The notes: generated from the letters alone by a model not told the origin. 64,000 nucleotides of DNA from SR1 bacterium human oral taxon HOT-345 (GCA_003260355.1 MPSQ01000001.1:496001-560000), one strand, 5' to 3'. Positions 47,510-57,649 are shown, counted from the stretch's first letter. Translations and numbers: made by a program.

Positions 47510-47551
47510 TTAGTCGGTTGTCGTGCTCGTTGTAGTCGTAAGCTGTTGCAT
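47510..47551 (-). CDS. Threonine-rich leader peptide of thrS
   Basis: A 13-residue ORF, MQQLTTTTSTTTD followed by TAA. Seven of thirteen residues are threonine, and a Ser sits among them. It lies between a promoter (47584-47611) and the terminator directly upstream of thrS. This is the layout of ribosome-mediated attenuation leaders such as the E. coli thr operon leader: a shortage of Thr-tRNA should stall the ribosome on the Thr codons, free the GGCAAG segment, form the antiterminator and raise thrS expression. No strong Shine-Dalgarno is seen. The functional role is inferred. Confidence 0.75.
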   Translation of the reverse strand: MQQLTTTTSTTTD

Positions 47552-47583
47552 ACTCAAAGGAAAGAACATAAATCTGACTTTAG

Positions 47584-47611
47584 TTTAGGATTTTTGATAG
47601 TTATTGCAAGA
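47584..47611 (-). promoter_or_regulatory. Promoter of thrS leader
   Basis: Minus-strand TTGCAA (47606-47611), a 16-nt spacer and TAAACT (47584-47589). The predicted RNA start is near 47577, about 26 nt before the leader peptide. Confidence 0.55.
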
Positions 47612-47619
47612 GAAAATAA

Positions 47620-47657
47620 TAAAAAATCCTGACTACTCATTCAGTAATCAGGACTTT
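47620..47657 (-). terminator. Terminator of the 65-residue protein gene
   Basis: On the minus strand AGTCCTGATTACT and AGTAGTCAGGAT form a hairpin with one mismatch over a short loop, then TTTTTTATTATTTT. Confidence 0.7.
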
Positions 47658-47708
47658 AAGGAATACTTTTGACTTACCATTGACTTTTTGCAAAGGTCAC
47701 GCTGTTTT

Positions 47709-47906
47709 TTAACGGAAGATGAGGATTGTTCCTCCCTCTTCAGGAGTGATCATTGCAACTACTTCATGGGTAGGATTTACTTCCAATAAGGCACTAATAA
47801 GCGTTGCTAACTCTTCGCTACTCTTCCACCGGATATGTGCGACCTTTCCATATACTGCAAAACTTTTGACCAAATAATGATCTTTCGGAACTTCTAGAAT
47901 TTCCAT
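47709..47906 (-). CDS. Small hypothetical protein (65 residues)
   Basis: 65 residues, MEILEVPKDHYLVKSF to TPEEGGTILIFR; no TGA. It looks like a compact alpha/beta fold (HIRWKSSEELATLISALLEV as a helix, VVAMITPEEGG and ILIF as strands), probably cytosolic. No family recognised. It has its own consensus promoter (47947-47974) and terminator (47620-47657), which argues that it is a real and probably well-expressed monocistronic gene. Confidence 0.75.
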   Translation of the reverse strand: MEILEVPKDHYLVKSFAVYGKVAHIRWKSSEELATLISALLEVNPTHEVVAMITPEEGGTILIFR

Positions 47907-47946
47907 ACTACTTTATTTTTACGTTGTTTGACTTTTGTTTTTTTGT

Positions 47947-47974
47947 ATTATATCTACATAATATAAAATGTCAA
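47947..47974 (-). promoter_or_regulatory. Consensus promoter of the 65-residue protein gene
   Basis: Minus-strand TTGACA (47969-47974), a 16-nt spacer and TATAAT (47947-47952): perfect -35 and -10 boxes, 40 nt before the ATG. Confidence 0.8.
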
Positions 47975-48003
47975 GCTTAAATAAAAAAGAAGATCAGATT
48001 TTT

Positions 48004-48031
48004 TTGATTTATTTTTTTTTTGAGTTATACT
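48004..48031 (+). promoter_or_regulatory. Promoter of candidate non-coding RNA
   Basis: TTGATT (48004-48009), a 16-nt spacer and TATACT (48026-48031). Divergent from the promoter at 47947-47974. Confidence 0.65.
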
Positions 48032-48037
48032 TGAGTC

Positions 48038-48298
48038 AACATCATCACTTAAGACAAGGTTTCTACTACACACCCTTGCAAAATAGGTGACGATGTTGGT
48101 GGTATTCCACCTTAAAACGCTCTCCAGACCCACTACCCAATACGGTCGGACAGCATATTACTAGAGGTCTTGATATTTGTTTATATGCTCGGTAATAAGT
48201 AATTGAAATCTGAATTACTTGCTACCGATTGTATGAAATCGGGATCAGGACCTCTAGCAAGAGGCTCTGAATGGTATTTCCTTCAGAGTTTTTCTTTA
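48038..48298 (+). ncRNA. Candidate structured non-coding RNA, about 260 nt, with pseudoknot
   Basis: No open frame, but a promoter before it and a terminator at its end. Helices seen by eye are: CAACATC/GATGTTG plus TCAC/GTGA (48037-48048 with 48087-48098), enclosing CAAGG/CCTTG; hairpin GGTGG-TATT-CCACC (48098-48111); a 13-bp long-range helix TAGAGGTCTTGAT/ATCAGGACCTCTA with one G-T pair (48162-48174 with 48244-48256); and inside it CGGTA/TACCG and AAGTAATT/AATTACTT (48190-48204 with 48213-48227). GCATAT (48153-48158) pairs with ATATGC (48183-48188), crossing the long helix as a pseudoknot. No same-strand gene follows, so it is not a riboswitch. It does not match tmRNA, RNase P, SRP or 6S signatures that I know. 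The start position is estimated from the promoter. Confidence 0.65.
48265..48298 (+). terminator. Terminator of candidate non-coding RNA
   Basis: CTCTGAA (48265-48271) pairs with TTCAGAG (48282-48288), then TTTTTCTTT. Confidence 0.8.
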
Positions 48299-48352
48299 TT
48301 TAGAAAAATATCCCGTAGCAAAGACGGGATTTTCTTGATCAACATCTCCTAT

Positions 48353-49120
48353 CTAATGAGTATGTTCTGCAAAATGTGCTAATGCATAGGTAATTAAGAT
48401 AGCAACAACGAAAATCACAACCTGAACGAGAGAAAATTTCAGATTTTCGTTATGCTTATTAACCTCTGGTATTAAATCGGTTCCCGCTATATATACGAAC
48501 ATTCCAAGAGAAATTGGAAGCAGGATCATCTCAATATCATGTGCAAAATGCCCAATACTGAGCGTAATCACTACTCCAATAACTGCACTTAATGCCGTCA
48601 GAAAATTGAGGAGTAGTGCTTTCTTTTTTTCATAGCCTCCATGCACCAAAATAGCATAATCTCAGAGTTCTTGAGGAACTTCATGCATTAGGATGGCTAG
48701 AGATGTAGCAATTCCCGTCGGAATAGAAACGAGGAAGCCTGCACCAACAACCATACCATCCATTAAATTATGGATAAAATCTCCTAAAAGGCTCATTTTA
48801 GCGAAGGTATGTGGATGTGCTTTGTCTGGGCTATGATGACAATGATTCCAATGAAGAACTTTCTCAGTCAATAAGCCGATAAGCACTCCAAAGATAATCC
48901 AAAGTCCGATAATTTGTGGGTTTTCTCCTTCTCGATGCTCAATAATTTCTGGCAGAAAGTGAAAAAAGGCATTTCCGAGCATTGTTGCCGCGGCAAATGC
49001 CACGAGAGCAACGATAACCTTTTCTCATAAGCCTTTTTTTGCTCCAAGGAAAACGATCCCAAGGAGTGAACAAAACGAAATTATAACAGCACTTACTATT
49101 GAATAGATCCAGACTTCCAT
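48353..49120 (-). CDS. ZIP-family divalent metal transporter
   Basis: 255 residues, about seven to eight TM helices. The metal-site motifs of ZIP proteins are present: FHFLPE (TM2), [15 protein letters not shown] (TM4) and HEVPQELGDYAIL (TM5), whose Gly is TGA, an invariant position in the family (HEIPQELGDF). A His-rich cytosolic loop [15 protein letters not shown] lies between TM3 and TM4. Likely imports zinc or iron/manganese into the cytosol. AAAAAGGAAAG precedes the ATG at 49118-49120 and serves as ribosome-binding site. Confidence 0.93.
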
Positions 49121-49350
49121 CTTTCCTTTTTTATAATGGATAAAAAACAGTATTTTACTTGTGTTGGTTTATCTTACAAAAGAGGAAAAGAAAATCAAGT
49201 CAAATGCTTTTCTAATAACATTTGATTAGATGAAGAATCCTAGCTCTCAGCTGGCATAGAATGTTTTACTAAAACTCAGTTAAGCAGTGCTATTCTTTGG
49301 AGCTTTACTCCCTGGCAAGAGGCTTACTCTATAACAAGGCTGCTCTAGCT
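49121..49350. other. Gene-free intergenic region
   Basis: No open frame, tRNA or clear terminator seen; AT-rich with several short inverted repeats (for example copies of CTAGCTCT near 49243 and 49345). Confidence 0.4.
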
Positions 49351-50358
49351 CTAGAATGAGTCAATAGTAAAGAGATGAATAAGAAGCTGGTTATAAAGCC
49401 ATTTTTTATCTGGAGTAAGTTCAGGGTTTACCATATCACGTATGATTTTTATGAAAGGGACTTGATATTTCTTTTTTCCATACTGCTTAAAGATACTATC
49501 TATAACTCATGCGACCTTTCTGAACTGAGCTTGATCTTCTGCACTAGGTTCATAGGGTTGAACTTTAGGGATCGCTTTGGGATCTGGGGTGATGCCGGTT
49601 AATTTGATGTATTGTTCTCTATCCAAAACCACGAAGGCGTCCATTACTCTTGTTCTCGCTCCTCTATCAAGTGTTTTCCCCTCATACACCATCGCAGTAC
49701 TTGCTCCGGCATCGAGCGAAAGTGCATTCCAGCATCAGAATTCTTTTTTTAGATAGGCTGGAAGATTTCGGATGCTACTTGCACCAACAACTCCCATATA
49801 AATCGTAGTTCAATCTTCCGTAGAGCAGATAAAATTCCTATTTGCATTTCCTGCCATTTTTTTGTCAATATAATTGACGAATCCTTGCACAACATCATCT
49901 CCTTCAAGCAAGAGCACTGGGAAATTTCCAATTCCAAAATAAATATCATCTAATCTATCCTTGTTGAGATTACTTCGAAGTCCGACATCACTTTCTCATG
50001 AATTTCTCTGTACAAAAAATGGATTTCCCTGTTTATCAAAGGAAAATATCATTCTAATACTCGTATCTCCTCGGAATCTACTCCAATCTTTACCATTTCC
50101 AAGGAACACTCTCTCAGAAATAGTATGCGTCAGTCTTTTCCCGTCGATTTTACAAGAGGAATAATCATCCGGACAGAAGAATGCACCGTTAATTGCCGTA
50201 TCTCCGCCAACGTTTTTTGCGAGCTGCTCGGTTGTTGCTCCTCCGTCCTTAGCGGGAGATGCTACGACAAAATGCTCCCCGTCCAATACGACTTTTATCA
50301 CCCTAATCGGTCTGCCTCCTCTTTTTTCTATCAAGAGTTCCTTGTAAGCAAAGCTCAT
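49351..50358 (-). CDS. Phosphodiester glycosidase family (NAGPA/DUF2233) protein
   Basis: 335 residues, no signal peptide. The N-terminal part has IRVIKVVLDGEHFVVASPAK and GGDTAINGAFFCPDDY, matching the family's opening (AxNGGFF). The C-terminal part has CGNALSLDAGASTAMVYEGK, the conserved LDGGxSTxMV box; here it reads DAGAST. Family members cleave N-acetylglucosamine from phosphodiesters or act on wall and exopolysaccharide-linked sugars. The last 70 residues (KAIPKVQPYEPSAEDQ onward) are a helical extension not typical of the family. About five TGA codons encode Gly. The gene stands alone between zip and recX on the same strand. Confidence 0.72.
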
Positions 50359-50472
50359 ATTTACTAGACAAAAAAATCAGAATATTCAGCACATAATCAG
50401 CATTTTTATTGATTTCATTGATCTTAGCGAGAAAAAAATAAAAGTTCCTTATAGTAGGTTAGGTGAGTTTTT

Positions 50473-50931
50473 TTAGTATTCCTCGTTCTCTTTGGTATTT
50501 TCTTTGATTACTTTTTTGATATCGCTGAGTTTATAGCCTTTTCTCATTAGTTTTTGAATAATCTCAAAGCCGTCTGTTCCTCTTTTTTTATAATTTCTAA
50601 TCTCTCTCTGAATACCTTGCAAAATTCCTTCCTGAATATCCTCTGCATACTTATCAGACAACTTATTAAGGAGCTGCTTATCGATTCCTTTTAATTCAAG
50701 TTTTTTCTTGATAATAAAAAGTGGTTTTCACTTTTTCATTACCTCGCTATTGAGATAACTTTCTGCAAAAAGGAGATCGTTTACAAAATTTTCAGACTTT
50801 AATTTTTCCAAGGTTCTCAAAACTATTTCTGAATCATATCCCTGCTGATAAAGCTTTATTCTCAGTTCCTTCTCTGTCTTTGGATATTTAGTAATAATCC
50901 CAATTGCATATTCATAACAGCTTTTTCCCAT
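50473..50931 (-). CDS. recX: Regulatory protein RecX
   Basis: 152 residues from ATG 50931 (a TTG at 50952 would add seven). All-helical RecX layout in three-helix repeats: YEYAIGIITKYPKTEKELRI, KLYQQGYDSEIVLRTLEKLK, SENFVNDLLFAESYLNSEVM, and after a TGA-coded Gly the KKKLELKGIDKQLLNKLSDK repeat. RecX binds RecA filaments and modulates their activity; recA is not in this window. Followed after 76 nt upstream-side by an unrelated gene on the same strand. Confidence 0.82.
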
Positions 50932-51007
50932 GATGAACGATAAAGATGGCAATAAAACAAAAGTCTGCTAATGGGCAGACCTTCTCTTATAATTATGAAA
51001 GGAAATT

Positions 51008-51586
51008 TTACAATTTTCCAAGCAAGTCGTCTAGTTTTTGCTCTTGGTCTGCCTTGACCTCCTGAGCCATTTTTTCTCTTCCCATCGTGTCCCTTACAGC
51101 ATTTCGTTTTTTCAATCTCATTTCTCTCTCTGCATCGATTGCTCATTGTTCAGACTCTGCCTCTTCTTCTTTTTTTAAGATTTGGATATTCATCTGCTCT
51201 TCAATATAGATTTCGTAGAGTCTCAACATTTGGAAGGATCGAAGCTCAGAAATCGTCTTTACTACACTCTGATCTCAACTCTTTACTGCGATGTAGAGCT
51301 CATATGCGTCTTTATCAGTATTAAGCTTAAGTTCATAATCGCTAGAAAATGACCCGGCTACTAAACGTTGGAGCAACGCCCAATCAAAATCATCTCCCAA
51401 TTCCTCAGGGGTCGAAAAGGGAATATACTCAAAATTGGTAAGGTACTCTTTGAATCGGATTTGGTCTTGGATTCCTCATTGGATCGGACCATATCGCTTT
51501 TCGTATTTTTCTACAATTTCCTTTTTGTCTGGCTTTTCTCTCATTTCATCAACAAAAGCCTGAAAGTTAAAAAGCATCGTATCCAT
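51008..51586 (-). CDS. Hypothetical charged helical protein
   Basis: 192 residues, no TM or signal peptide. The N-terminal part (VDEMREKPDKKEIVEKYEKR) resembles a short helical hairpin. The C-terminal 70 residues are strongly charged and probably coiled coil (EEQMNIQILKKEEEAESEQG, REKMAQEVKADQEQKLDDLL). TGA encodes Gly in PIQGGIQ, VKSGDQS and SEQGAID. I do not recognise a family. ATG 51584-51586; TCAGATTTTTT lies 20 nt upstream. It may be in one transcript with recX, 76 nt downstream. Confidence 0.7.
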
Positions 51587-51709
51587 GAATATAAAGATAA
51601 AAAATCTGATTCTCTCTAGTAAGATGTTTTTCTTATAGTAAATTTGTAAAGAAATGCAAGATGAAATTTTCCCTGCTTTTCTCTGCAAAAATTTTCAAAT
51701 GAAAAGTAG

Positions 51710-52099
51710 TTATTCTAATTTCTCTTGGATATAAGCTTTTCGCTCTTCTCGAGGTGTTTTCTTCTCTTCTCATGGCTTCTCGGATATGGAGTCAGACTTT
51801 TCAGTCTGTTTTTTGAAGGCGATGATTAATTCTCAATCGCTAAGGATATTATTTTCGTGGGAAAGGAAAAATTTTGCATGATCAGAATTAAGGTATTTGA
51901 GCTGATAATTTTTGATATAGTCCATCTCCTCTTCGACACTAGCGGTCTGAGCTTTGATCGTGACGGTATTTTCGATGATAGTCGTATAGTTTACCAAAAT
52001 TTGTGCAGCCATCAACATAAGAACGATATTTATAACCAATAGTCCTCGTTTTATGAGTGTTCCATAGCGTTTAACTTGATCTTTTATCCAGGGTATCAT
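51710..52099 (-). CDS. Small bitopic membrane protein with coiled coil (FtsL/DivIC-like in layout)
   Basis: 129 residues. A short basic N-terminus (DQVKRYGTLIKRG), one TM helix (LLVINIVLMLMAAQILV), an extracytoplasmic coiled-coil-like stretch (IKAQTASVEEEMDYIKNYQL), and a charged C-terminal tail (GEEKKTPREERKAYIQEKLE). This plan is that of FtsL/FtsB/DivIC septum proteins, but the sequence gives no firm match, so the assignment is a guess. Two TGA codons encode Gly. ATG 52097-52099, divergent from mutL across 122 nt. Confidence 0.6.
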
Positions 52100-52221
52100 A
52101 AGATTTTTCTGCTATCACTAAAGTAAATCTCTTGATAATATTCTTAAAGTTTGTATAGTCTTTACTATTGTTTTTTGCTTTCAAAAAGCAAGATCAGATT
52201 TTTGTTTTTCTTTCTAAAGTT

Positions 52222-54042
52222 ATGAGCATTCATAAGTTACCAGATTTTGTCATTAATAGGCTTAAAGCCTGAGAAGTTGTTCAAAGACCAGCTTCTTTAC
52301 TCAAAGAATTGGTGGAAAATTCCCTTGATGCAGGAGCTACTGAGCTGATTATTACGATCAATGATGGTGGAAAATCCTTTCTTTCTCTCCAAGATAATGG
52401 TTGTGGAATTGAGCTTTCTGATATGGATCTCCTGCTTGAAAGGTATGCAACCTCTAAAATTGATTCAGAGCAAGACCTTTTTTCTTTGAAGAGTTATGGA
52501 TTTCGTGGAGAAGCATTGGCAAGTATTGCGGAAGTCAGCAAAATCTCAGTTTTGACCAAGACAAAATATGCAGAAATCTGAACCAAACTTGTGCGTCGTG
52601 GAAATGAAAACGTGATCAAACATCTCGGAGTTCCTTTTGAACATGGGACTTTGATTACGGTTGAAGATTTGTTTTATAATGTCCCAGCAAGGCTGAAATT
52701 TCTCAAGTCAGCGCAAACCGAATTTTATTATTGCTACAATTATTTTGTAGATATTGCCCTTTATCACTATGATAAGGCCTTTATCTTGAAGAAGAATGAT
52801 AAACTGGTCTTCGATCTCAAGCCAGCTCGTGATTTACAAAGCAGAATTTTGGATCTTTTCAAAAAAGACTGGTGAGAAAAACTCATTCCTCTTGCTCAAA
52901 AATTTGAAAAACTGGAAATTTCTGGAGTAGTTTCTGATGCATCGCTTCGTTTTGGTTCTGGTGAAAATATCAAAATTTATGTGAATGAGCGTCCCATCCA
53001 AGATAAAATCATTAGGAAAGCTCTCATGGATGCTTATGCAAGACAGATCACACCTGGGGAATATCCGATGGCAATTTTGATGTTCAAGATAGAACCAAGT
53101 GAGGTGGACGTGAATGTGCATCCTGCGAAATTACAGGTTAAATTTGCTGATTCTCAGATGATTTATCAAGTCGTCTATCAGACAATTTCTGAACTTTTGG
53201 GGAAACATAAGATTTGATTCGTCGGATCAGAGTTTTTTCAATGAAAAGGCACAGCTTCTCGTCCATCTTTTCCTCAATCTTCCGCGTTTCCGTCTCAGAA
53301 GCCAGATTTTTCAGCTTTTTTGACAGCGGAAGAAAAAGGGAGTGAAAAGTCAGATTTTTTCTCTCCATGAATTGGTGGAAGAAAAGTAGAAAATGAAACA
53401 CTTTTTGGGCTATGAGGAAATCAAATTTCTCAGTTTGGATCGCTAGATGCGGAACAGCATCAGGAGCAGTTTTATTTTCACAAAGATATTGGGGAATATC
53501 AAATCTTAGGTCAGCTTTGGAATATGTACATTGCATTACAGGCAGATACAGCGCTTTACCTCATTGATCAGCATGCTTTAGCGGAGAGAATCGCTTTTGA
53601 AAAGATGAAAACTTCTCAAGATTTGACATCTGAAAGTTTACTTCAGCCTTTGAAATTTGAAGTAACGCAGATTGCTCATTTAGAGCAGAAAATCGAAGAA
53701 CTTAATCAACTTGGCTTTGAAATTTCTCTTCTCTCTGAAAATGTAATTGTGATCTATGCGATTCCAAAGGTATTTGTCCAGTATCCAGTAGATATGTGAG
53801 TTTTACTAAATCACGTTTTGTATCTTGAAGAAATCACTTTTGATCATCTTTTGGATGGGGTCTATGCAACGAAAGCCTGCAAAGCATCGATTAAAGCTGG
53901 ACATAAACTTTCCTATCTCCAGATGCAACAACTCGTTCAAGATGGATTTGAATTTATCCCTGGGATGTTCGTTTGTCAGCACGGAAGACCGTTTTTTGTG
54001 AAGATGGATAAGAAGCATATTGATGGGCTTTTTGATAGATAA
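52222..54042 (+). CDS. mutL: DNA mismatch repair protein MutL
   Basis: 606 residues. The GHKL ATPase motifs are [26 protein letters not shown] (residues 15-40), with Gly17 coded by TGA, then LQDNGCGI, RYATSKI, YGFRGEALASIAEV and VNVHPAKLQVKF. A Gly/Ser/Pro-rich linker (about 335-420) contains several TGA codons. The C-terminal dimerisation and nuclease domain holds LIDQHALAERIAFEKM, which fits the DQHAxxERIxxE metal-binding endonuclease motif of MutL proteins from organisms without MutH, and CQHGRP. Thus it is probably a nicking MutL. mutS is not in the window. Convergent with murB, 4 nt between stops. Confidence 0.96.
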
Positions 54043-54046
54043 GATG

Positions 54047-55084
54047 CTAACAATAGATTACTTCTGGCTCGAGATGGATTTCAAATTTTTTGAAAACTGC
54101 ATCTTGCACTTTTTCTGCAAAAGCTTTGACCTCAGCTCAGGTTCCTCAAAGATTGATCAAAATTAATGCGTGTTGATCAGAGATTTTTATGTTTCCCTCT
54201 TGGTATCCTTTGAGTCCACAGAGTTCTATGAGCTGTCCAGCTGCGAGTTTCATCCTTTCGTCAGGCTGTAGAAAAGCTTTTAATTCAGGATGTTTTTTTT
54301 GAAGAGCCTCCCGCTGAGGAAGTCAGATTTCTGGGTTTTTAAAATAACTTCCAGCTGTTCAGACAACTCTCCAGTCCGGGAGCTTTCTCTCTCTGATTTT
54401 AGCAATCGTCTGAGTCAGGATTTTGAGCTTTTGAACGGGATCGAGTTCGTCAAAAGCAAGATGCTGTGCTGAGAACTCCTTCTGAATATCTCAGTACTCC
54501 ACATTAAAATCATAGCCTTCTTTGATTTTTTTTAGGGAGAAGACACAATGCGTGATAATAAAGTTTTCTTTGAGTTCCTCTTTGAAGATGCTTTTGCGAT
54601 AGCCAAATTTACATTCCTCATTCGTGAGTTTCTGAATGCTCTTAGTCTGCGTATTAACGCCGATGACCTCATATAATGCGTTTGATGCTTCTTGACCATA
54701 GGCTCAAACGTTAGAAACCGCACTTGTCCCAACTTTTCACGGGATGGAAATCAGATTTTCAATTCCTCACCATCTCTTTTCAATACTATAGCGAACGAAG
54801 TCATCTCGATCTTCGCCAGCTCCTACTTGAACAAGCACCTGATCATCAGTTTCATTCAGAATTTTAATCCCTTTGATAGCCATTTTCGCTACTACTCCGT
54901 CAAAAAAATCTGAAGTAAAAAGCGTATTGCTTCCTCATCAAAGAATCCAATGCTTTTCTGCGTTCCACTCAGCCGTTTCTAAGAGTTGGAGTAATTGATA
55001 GGTACTCTCTATTTCGACGAAGTATTTGGCTTTGCAGACGACTTGCAGCGTGTTATAAGGTTTGAGATCAATATTTTTCTTCAT
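54047..55084 (-). CDS. murB: UDP-N-acetylenolpyruvoylglucosamine reductase
   Basis: 345 residues, the size of type I (E. coli-like) MurB. FAD/NADPH enzyme that makes UDP-MurNAc for peptidoglycan. Matches are NTLQVVCKAKYFVEI, WGGSNTLF (FAD loop), SIPGKVGTSAVSNVGAYGQE, CKFGYRKSIFK, GSYFKNPE (catalytic Ser region) and the terminal LEPEVIY with the catalytic Glu. Roughly ten glycines are TGA, including some in the VQVGAG and NLWGTW segments. Shows that the organism is equipped to build a cell wall. The ATG at 55082-55084 lies 42 nt after the stop of the upstream 5'-nucleotidase gene. Confidence 0.95.
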
Positions 55085-55126
55085 TACAGCGTAGATAAGG
55101 AGATAAAGCTATCAAGAAAGAGAGGT

Positions 55127-56596
55127 TTATTCTTGATTCTCAAAAATCAGCCTTCCCTCAATTTCTGCGGTAATTTCCTGGTGCGACTGAAAGTATTCTT
55201 CCAGAATATCAAAATCCTGCGTACAAACAAGTCTTGGAGATTTTCCTGATTTCAACTGGTTAAGATGGATGCCTAGATTTTGTTCGATATTATCAAAATG
55301 GAATTTTTGGATTCCCACGATATAGTTTTTATTGTCCTGAAGCGGCTGTCCTTGATAAAGGATGCTCTTTACTTCCTTGTTTTTCCAGTCATAAACAATA
55401 GAAACGCCCTTGCTCCATGCAAAGAACTCCTCCCCTCCTCCACAGAATCTGGATCTAAAAATAAAGTGAATCATCTCCTTGAGCTCCTCTCCAGTTAAGG
55501 TTAGTGCGTATATTCCTCCTCCGTAGGGATACATTTCTCTGAGTTCTCAAAGCGTAACGATACTTTCTAAGAGTTCATTTCTCAGCGATCCTGTCCCCAA
55601 ACACATCATATCCAAACCAAGCTGTTCTCTGAAAATATCTGCAATGAGGTTACTCACTTGAGTTTCCTCAGTTCTTGTTGGATGTGTTAGGTCCTGAGCC
55701 ATCTTGGATAGGATTCTATTGTACTTTTGATCAGTCTGATCCTTGTATCCTTTCAGAATTTTTTCTATTTTTGGATCTCTTGGACAGTAGGCATCTACAA
55801 TAGGTATTGCCTGCCACGTATACGACTCAACACAATTATTGTCCGTATCTACTATAATATCAAATCTTCAAATCTGATTTGTCCCGACACCAACCTGAGT
55901 AACAAGGATATCCTTCACCTTTGTCGGCTGCTCTAGCAAAGTATGAGAATGCCCACCAATGATTACGTCGACTCCAAGCTCTGGATCAAGGAGTTCAGCG
56001 AGTTTGAGATCATTTTCATATCCAATATGCGTGAGAAGTATCGTGAAATCAATATCAATTCTTTTGTAGGCATTACAGATTCTCTCTACCTCTCTCGCTG
56101 CTTCCTCAACATTCACAAAGGTAGAAATCAGAGCATCAGAAGTCGTTTTACTCAAAGCATCTTCTGTAATGATTCCAATGAAAAGGATTTTCATCCCATC
56201 AATTTCCTTGATATAATAGGGCTTAAAAAGCCTTGTTTTCGTTGTTCTTATGTAAAGATTAGCGTTTATAATCGGGAATTTTGCAATTTTTTCTAGGAAG
56301 AGTAAGTGTGCTAATCCGTAGTCGATCTCGTGGTTTCCGAGGGTAACGACGTCTGGATTCAGCATATTCATGATATCAATTGTTGAAATCCCCTTAAACT
56401 CTGAATCCACGACAGATCCTTGGAGCATATCTCCAGAAATCGTATAAAGACAGTTTTTTTCCTCTTTTTTAACTTTCTGAATATAGCCAGAGAGCATAGA
56501 AACTCCTCACACGAGAGCCTGATTCTGCGTTTCCTCAAAAAAGTCCCCGTGCATATCGTTGGAATGCAAAATGGTCAATTTTTTGTAGTTTCCCAT
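55127..56596 (-). CDS. 5'-nucleotidase / 2',3'-cyclic phosphodiesterase-type metallophosphatase
   Basis: 489 residues. The N-terminal calcineurin-like phosphoesterase domain has LTILHSNDMHGDF (metal ligands), SGDMLQG, VTLGNHEIDYG and IIGGHSHT. The C-terminal 5_nucleotid_C domain is seen in LIADIFREQLGLDMM and YPYGGGIYALTLTGEELKEM. This is the UshA/YfkN family, but no signal peptide precedes LTILHS and the motif starts at residue 7. Either it works in the cytosol or it is exported by another route. Likely role: dephosphorylation of nucleotides for salvage. About six TGA codons encode Gly. It precedes murB on the same strand. Confidence 0.92.
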
Positions 56597-56758
56597 AATT
56601 GATGATAAAAAGATAAATCGAGAATTTCTGGAAAACGAAAAGCAAGCTTTTCGTCCAGACTTTTATTTCTTTTTTATGTAAAATATTGGCAAGAACTAAG
56701 AAACCTGATTGTATTTTTTGTTTAATCTTCGGGAAAATTTAGAAAGTCTAAGTATTCC

Positions 56759-57649
56759 CTAGAAACGATAATTTTCGATAGCTGAAATGATAAGACTATA
56801 AGTCGCATAATAAGGATGATCTTTAGCTACAGTCTTTTGTGCATTTTGGAAATTTGTTTTAAGAGCTGTAAGGAAAAGCTGCTTTTCAAGTGAGGTCATA
56901 CTATTTCTTCTAAAGTAATCGTCAAAGAGAGCAGTAAATATCTTTTGTTTTTCTACGTCAGTATTAGAAGATTTAGTTTCAGCTGAAGATTGGTTTGTTG
57001 AAGATTGGGAAGTTGAAACCTGTTCTTGAGAAGTTGAGTTCTGCTTTGTCGTCTCTGAAGAAGTGCGTTGATTGGTATCAGAGAAAGAAGGTTGAGTTGT
57101 TTGTTTCTGAGGTTGAGAGTAGTTCTGAGTATTTTGCACTTCTCTAAACTTTTTGCGATAGATTAGTTTTCCTCTCAAGTATTTCCCTGATTCAAGAGTA
57201 ATGGTCTGTTCAGGTCGATAGTGATCGAATTCGAAAGTGGTGAGCTCCTTCATAAAGCTTGAGAGATCTAGCGTCTCACCTCCCTTACCTTTGTATAGCG
57301 TACCTGCATAGATATTATGCCCCTCTACACTTTCATAATAGATATATACTCCTGCTTCTTTTCCCTGATTTTGTGAAGGAACAGAAGGTGTAGTCGAACT
57401 TGTTGGAGTTGTTGGCTTGTTTGGCTGGGTTGGAGTTGTTGGCTTGCTTGGCTGAGTTGGAGGCGTAGTAGGAGTCGTAGGAGTTGTTGGAGTTGTTGTT
57501 TTATTCTCCTGATTGTTGGATTCAAAGTCGTAATTACATGGGTAATCTGGATTTGGTATACAATTTGGGCTGTAATCTAGATAGGCAGACGTCTGAGAAA
57601 ATCCGATCAAACTGAGCGTCCCTACTAGGGCAAGTGCTAACTTTTTCAT
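56759..57649 (-). CDS. Secreted Thr/Pro-rich protein with mucin-binding-like domain
   Basis: 296 residues, no TGA. Signal peptide MKKLALALVGTLSLIGFSQT. A low-complexity Thr/Pro linker at about residues 50-95 (repeats of TTPTTP, then QPNKPTTP) is followed by a compact domain at about 98-168: VYIYYESVEGHNIYAGTLYK, GETLDLS, HYRPEQTI and KYLRGKLIYRK. This layout resembles MucBP-type beta domains (VxYxDxxG...GxxG...Y). The next stretch is Gln/Ser/Thr-rich (about 175-228), and the last 65 residues are helical. Probably surface-exposed and possibly glycosylated on Thr/Ser. The MucBP likeness is tentative. Confidence 0.75.
   Translation of the reverse strand: MKKLALALVGTLSLIGFSQTSAYLDYSPNCIPNPDYPCNYDFESNNQENKTTTPTTPTTPTTPPTQPSKPTTPTQPNKPTTPTSSTTPSVPSQNQGKEAGVYIYYESVEGHNIYAGTLYKGKGGETLDLSSFMKELTTFEFDHYRPEQTITLESGKYLRGKLIYRKKFREVQNTQNYSQPQKQTTQPSFSDTNQRTSSETTKQNSTSQEQVSTSQSSTNQSSAETKSSNTDVEKQKIFTALFDDYFRRNSMTSLEKQLFLTALKTNFQNAQKTVAKDHPYYATYSLIISAIENYRF

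Noticed and set aside
47442..47611. T-box riboswitch before thrS
   Set aside because: I find no TGGNACCGCG-type antiterminator bulge or specifier loop; the Thr-rich peptide explains the layout better.
48038..48298. tmRNA, RNase P RNA or SRP RNA
   Set aside because: No resume codon with an alanine-rich tag or tRNA-like 3' end, no RNase P conserved regions, and no SRP GGAA/GNAR hairpin were found on either strand.
56759..57649. Thr/Pro repeat as a separate repeat element in other frames
   Set aside because: The repetition is explained by codons for the Thr-Pro linker of a complete secreted protein.
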